From positions 62,001 to 126,000 of the forward strand of contig CAYMII010000004.1 in NCBI GenBank assembly GCA_964390565.1: DNA of 64,000 nucleotides. Direction: 5' to 3'. The notes beneath the pieces are model-generated. The model searched no databases. It had not been told where the DNA came from and saw only the letters and a program-made list of their open reading frames with translations. The translations under genes and the position numbers were made by a program. Positions 60,511-64,000 of this stretch are shown here, piece after piece (position 1 is the first letter of the stretch; every line of letters starts with the position of its first letter). Source of the stretch: UBA8529 sp964390565 (GTDB lineage: Bacteria; Bacteroidota; Bacteroidia; Bacteroidales; Tenuifilaceae).

Positions 60511-61872
60511 TTATCTATAAGGTAAGCCTACCGCAGGTTTAACTCTTCCAAGGACGATATTCATTCCAAACCTTACGTTCATGTTTGTTGTATAGTCGGG
60601 GCTGAATATTGGGAATATATTATCAGTTACAACATAAAATTGGAACGGGCCGGGCTTAATAACGAATCCCACACCTAAATTCTGAATCGTTTTTTGATTA
60701 TATGATATAGTAGTAAGAAGATTCAAAAAGCGACCTAACCCTTGCTGTAGACCCAAGGTAAATGCAGGATAAAGTTTTTTGTTATATACACCCGATGCCG
60801 AAAAACCAACAACCGTGCGTCGGAATAGATTGTAACTTACAGATAGGTTGAACTTTGGTTTAAGATAAGTTGTGTAGGCCTTGTTTACCGTATCCCTATT
60901 AAAATCATCTATTATTGTATCCAAAATGGCTGCACCATCAATTTTTTCCCCATTAAGATACTGGTGTAACACATCAATCCCTGAGAATGAACTTTGGCCT
61001 TTTAAGTTATAATTTGTAACGCTATCCTTCCAATGTATGTATCCTAAATCGTAGAAAGATGCTGAAAATCTTAACCTATCGCTCATTTTGTAGGTAGCAC
61101 CAGCACTTAATGCAAAGCCCCTGTTTTTAAAACTCGAGAGATAATTAGTGATATAATTAACGTCGCTAAACTGGTCAATATTTGGTTTTCCTTCACTATC
61201 CATTGGTATACCAGCAACATTAAGCCTCGCATCAGAGTTAATAGTTTGACGGAAATTAAGCGTATCAACCTTCATATTTAGGCTTTTGGGGTCAAATTGA
61301 ATATTTGATAAGCCTTGTAACAAGCTAACTCTACCTCCAAATACCCATCTGTTATACTCCAACGCCATACCGTAGCTGTATTCATTGTAAAGGGTGGCAT
61401 CGAAATTTAGATTGCTGAAATCCATGCTCCTTCCAATGAATGCTCCGTTACCTTTTATTGCTAATTCTATGAAATCTTTTGGGTACTGAAAGTTTACTTC
61501 AACATTTGATCTTGCTCCAATCCAATAAAAACCGTTTCGAATTTTTACCCTTAAGTGAAATAGATCAACGGAAGAACCAGAATAAATTAGGTTTTTATCG
61601 GATAGTTCTGAAAGTAGTTTGTTTGGATCGATATGAAGGGTGTCATTCTTAATGCTAACAACCTTACCTGGCCGAAATCCATTAGTAATAAACTGTGTGT
61701 AAACAGATGAGTTCCCCGGTAATCCTAAGCTAAATGTATGCTCAGGTATAACGGTAGGGTTAATATACGACGATTGAAATACGTCTCGTAAAAAAGGCAG
61801 GGTAAGCTCCGATTGTGCCAATGCTCCAGTTGCTAACCCAATGCTGATGGCTAATACAAAAATCTTTTTCAC
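60511..61872 (-). CDS. DUF5723 outer membrane beta-barrel-like protein
   Basis: The 453-aa protein has a signal peptide (MKKIFVLAISIGLATGALAQ) and repeated amphipathic strands (FALSAGATYKMSDRLRFSAS, GVYNKKLYPAFTLGLQQGLG) as in DUF5723/PorP-type barrels of the phylum. The C-terminal strand is beta-type. It starts 17 bp after the upstream lipoprotein and ends 38 bp before the OmpA gene, so the three act together at the outer membrane. A role in secretion (PorP is part of T9SS) is possible but unproved here. Confidence 0.85.
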   Translation of the reverse strand: MKKIFVLAISIGLATGALAQSELTLPFLRDVFQSSYINPTVIPEHTFSLGLPGNSSVYTQFITNGFRPGKVVSIKNDTLHIDPNKLLSELSDKNLIYSGSSVDLFHLRVKIRNGFYWIGARSNVEVNFQYPKDFIELAIKGNGAFIGRSMDFSNLNFDATLYNEYSYGMALEYNRWVFGGRVSLLQGLSNIQFDPKSLNMKVDTLNFRQTINSDARLNVAGIPMDSEGKPNIDQFSDVNYITNYLSSFKNRGFALSAGATYKMSDRLRFSASFYDLGYIHWKDSVTNYNLKGQSSFSGIDVLHQYLNGEKIDGAAILDTIIDDFNRDTVNKAYTTYLKPKFNLSVSYNLFRRTVVGFSASGVYNKKLYPAFTLGLQQGLGRFLNLLTTISYNQKTIQNLGVGFVIKPGPFQFYVVTDNIFPIFSPDYTTNMNVRFGMNIVLGRVKPAVGLPYR

Positions 61873-61889
61873 TTTTTATCAGTTTTAGG

Positions 61890-63533
61890 TTAAAGTTGAA
61901 CTGTTCCACTGGCCTCAAGAAGCATCTGAATGGCAAGTGAGTTGGTTGATAGAATTCTAATATCTTGATGAAGGTTACCTCCTGTTGTAAATCTAATTAA
62001 AACGACCATATCCTTTGAGAGTCTCATTTGCTCGTACTTTGCTTTATCTATTGTTATGTAGGAGTACGCTTCTTTAGGAGTTGTTGTTTCGCCTGTTACA
62101 GGATCAACATCCGAACTTTGAATTAGCCTTGTTTCGCCTCCATCAAAGAGTTCTGTGACTAACGCTCCGTTTACATCTAGGAATTTGACCTGCATATACA
62201 AGTTAATAGGCATGCCATTAATAAACTTAATTTTCAATCTTACTTTTTGGTCAATTAATTTAAAATCATTCTCTAAATCAGGAAATTCCATATTAAAAAC
62301 GGTATCAGCAATTTCATTTGTAACAATGTAACCTGAAAGTGGAATCTCAATATCAGATATAAGCTGGAATTTACTATCATTTCGAACAAAGTAGTCATGA
62401 TTCGTATCGGCTGCATCTCCTATATCGAAGGTTGCGCCAGCAAAACTCATTGTACTTGGTGCTATATCAAATAAATCTTCAACATTCGAATTGGTTGAGG
62501 TGAGCATTAGCTTTGTAGTATCGCTTGGTTTTGATGCGGTTGCGTACTTAAGAATATTAGATGCACCTATAAGTAAATCTCCTTCATTAACAATGCCTTC
62601 ATGTGTGACAAGAACTTTGGTTCCGCTATGATTTTCAACCTCAAAATTTGCAAAACTAACTTCTGATGGCAATCCAAAGCTATTTACAAAGTTTAGTTTG
62701 AACTTGGGCTCAGCAAAATGTTGCTCTGCAAATATTGTAGACTCAAAAATACCTATATCATAGGTTTGATCGGGTGCGCTATAATTATAGGTTAACTTAC
62801 CAGTTATTTTTTGATATTCAGGGCTATTTAATGATAGTTGAATGTTGATGCTATTAGCAGACGAAATAGGTGCTCCGCTTGATGTAATGGTAGCAGATAC
62901 TGAGTAGCTAATTGTATTGTAGACAGCAGCAGGGTATAAATCAAGGTAACGACCGCTGAGATTTTCGGAATAGTTTTGTGTGCCTAAACTAGCTAATGTA
63001 AAAGGGATAACTACAGGATTGTTAGAGTTGTCTTTAAGCGAGGTTATAGTTATATTTCCGCTAATGCTATGGTTGAATGTACTTGTAAGAGTGAATTGAA
63101 GTGTTCCACCAGATAAGTCAATACGCTTAAGTTCTGCTCCGGGGAAAGTATTATAAGTTTGAGTAAATGATTTTACGATTGGACCTATTGTTGAACCCGC
63201 AGGGAAAGCTCCTGGAACTTCAGGTACTGATAGTTGGTAACTATCATTGAAAACCATTGAGGGGATTGCAGGGAAGAGATCTGATGCTAACCCAACATCA
63301 ACTGTATCGCGAAATGAAATAAAATATAAATGACCGCTTGGATATTCTTCAATTACTGAGTTTGCTCCAGTTTTCTTTGCCAACTCGGCAAAGGTTATTT
63401 TTGAATCCATTAATGGGAACACAAATTTTGATGTAAAAGGGTCAACTTCTACATTCTCTACATTAGGGAAATCATAACATCCTGTTAATCCTATCAGGAG
63501 TAAGCTTAACCATCTAACTACCTTGGTTTTCAT
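61890..63533 (-). CDS. Hypothetical large lipoprotein upstream of DUF5723
   Basis: The family is not recognised. The 547-aa protein begins with a lipoprotein signal (LSLLLIGLTGCYDF, lipobox LTGC) and is Ser/Thr/Asn-rich and beta-like throughout, with no helices, which suggests stacked immunoglobulin-like domains. It heads the envelope operon (17 bp before DUF5723). It would be anchored in the outer membrane, probably exposed. Confidence 0.75.
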   Translation of the reverse strand: MKTKVVRWLSLLLIGLTGCYDFPNVENVEVDPFTSKFVFPLMDSKITFAELAKKTGANSVIEEYPSGHLYFISFRDTVDVGLASDLFPAIPSMVFNDSYQLSVPEVPGAFPAGSTIGPIVKSFTQTYNTFPGAELKRIDLSGGTLQFTLTSTFNHSISGNITITSLKDNSNNPVVIPFTLASLGTQNYSENLSGRYLDLYPAAVYNTISYSVSATITSSGAPISSANSINIQLSLNSPEYQKITGKLTYNYSAPDQTYDIGIFESTIFAEQHFAEPKFKLNFVNSFGLPSEVSFANFEVENHSGTKVLVTHEGIVNEGDLLIGASNILKYATASKPSDTTKLMLTSTNSNVEDLFDIAPSTMSFAGATFDIGDAADTNHDYFVRNDSKFQLISDIEIPLSGYIVTNEIADTVFNMEFPDLENDFKLIDQKVRLKIKFINGMPINLYMQVKFLDVNGALVTELFDGGETRLIQSSDVDPVTGETTTPKEAYSYITIDKAKYEQMRLSKDMVVLIRFTTGGNLHQDIRILSTNSLAIQMLLEASGTVQL

Positions 63534-63649
63534 AACTCAATATTTATAGTATTCGTTGTTATACGAAAATATGATAAAAAAGATAATCTGGCTTGAAATA
63601 TAACCATTTATTTGTTGCCTATCGATAAAATACAATTTCATAAAATAGA

Positions 63650-63678
63650 AAGAGGAGGGTGTTTATACCCTCCTCTTC
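63650..63678 (-). terminator. Intrinsic terminator of the edge foldase gene
   Basis: GAGGAGGGT and ACCCTCCTC form a 9-bp GC-rich stem around a 6-nt loop, 20 bp past the minus-strand stop at 63699; on the minus strand TTTCTATTTT follows. Confidence 0.8.
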
Positions 63679-63698
63679 GCAATATTCTATTAATTATT

Positions 63699-64000
63699 CT
63701 AGTAGAACTTTGATCTTTTATCTTTTATCTCGGCATTTTTCTTTAAAGATTCATAGGCTTCATAATATGCACGAGATCCAAACATGCTAACTAACCTTGA
63801 CTTCTCCATATTAATATCCCCTTCTTCCTTATTTTGAGCAGTAACGGTCAAAACATAAACGCCAGAGTTCCCTACGATAGGGCCAACAACTTTTCCTTCA
63901 GTTGTGTTAGTTGCGGCAGCAATAACCGCTGGTTCAAAACCAGCATTTGGAATTGAGAAGGAGCTAAAAGATACGCCTGTTGCTTGCTCTGCTTTTGAAC
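63699..64000 (-). CDS. Peptidylprolyl isomerase, SurA/PpiD-like (C-terminal end only)
   Basis: Only the last 100 codons are in the window; the gene runs off the right edge. The readable end contains VSFSSFSIPNAGFEPAVIAA, EGKVVGPIVGNSGVYVLTV, and RLVSMFGSRAYYEAYESLKK, ending AEIKDKRSKFY. This matches the C-terminal parvulin-plus-helix end of the large PpiD/SurA foldases of Bacteroidota. It would assist folding of exported proteins at the inner membrane. The terminator at 63650 separates it from the envelope operon. Confidence 0.75.
   Translation of the reverse strand, partial: SKAEQATGVSFSSFSIPNAGFEPAVIAAATNTTEGKVVGPIVGNSGVYVLTVTAQNKEEGDINMEKSRLVSMFGSRAYYEAYESLKKNAEIKDKRSKFY

Noticed and set aside
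1..64000. tRNA, rRNA or riboswitch candidates
   Set aside because: No sequence with a convincing T-loop, acceptor pairing or known riboswitch core was found by reading; a covariance-model scan was not possible here.

Overview
The window reads as chromosomal DNA of a member of the Bacteroidota, most likely near the Bacteroidales/Marinilabiliales. The reasons are the AT-rich intergenic DNA, several promoter-like TAnnTTTG (-7) boxes, few strong Shine-Dalgarno sites, a division/cell-wall cluster with the phylum's gene order and its long MraY insertion, and families typical of the phylum (DUF5723 outer-membrane protein, PD40-OmpA protein, two-component-type propeller with a SpoIIE phosphatase). 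MurE carries DNPR, which fits meso-diaminopimelate peptidoglycan. I saw no rRNA, tRNA, CRISPR array or intact insertion sequence.

Left part (1-13,240): an edge-truncated HI0933-type flavoprotein; a THUMP RNA methyltransferase; a PSRP regulator plus APC permease pair on the minus strand; a secreted jelly-roll/caspase protein with a small membrane partner; a chemoreceptor with no che genes nearby; CsaA; a second, divergent RsmH-type methyltransferase; a ferritin-VIT1 fusion; and several hypothetical envelope proteins. Middle part (13,500-34,130): a GAF hybrid histidine kinase, a patatin, a very large propeller/SpoIIE protein built of twelve 42-residue repeats, the LemA/M48 pair, an ECF sigma/anti-sigma/lipoprotein operon, a PQQ-propeller protein, a serine hydrolase plus zincin lipoprotein pair, and a set of small proteins around an SPFH protein. 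Two of those small proteins (35 and 40 aa) are recognisable paralogues 10 kb apart.

34,130-36,400 is an accessory patch with a BRO/DinD-type protein, hypothetical genes and repeat-rich spacers. 36,584-53,330 is the dcw cluster: four MraZ boxes, then mraZ-rsmH-ftsL-ftsI-murE-mraY-murD-[GxxExxY]-ftsW-murG-murC-ftsQ-ftsA-ftsZ-yqeY. Most junctions overlap or nearly touch, so it probably acts as one transcription unit making lipid II and the divisome. Where junctions are open, each holds a repeat. The most striking case is the GxxExxY gene between murD and ftsW, bounded by inverted ACAGAG-rich repeats; related repeats also bracket the glutaminase gene as direct copies.

Right part (53,390-64,000): a SemiSWEET/TrhA/DUF2185 minus-strand operon, a class C serine hydrolase, a secreted DNA/RNA non-specific nuclease, and a three-gene envelope operon (lipoprotein, DUF5723 protein, PD40-OmpA protein) downstream of an edge-truncated SurA/PpiD-like foldase. 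I did not find one clearly new multi-gene system. The best leads are the GxxExxY cassette and its repeat family, the paralogous micro-proteins, the second RsmH, and the caspase/chemoreceptor neighbourhood.
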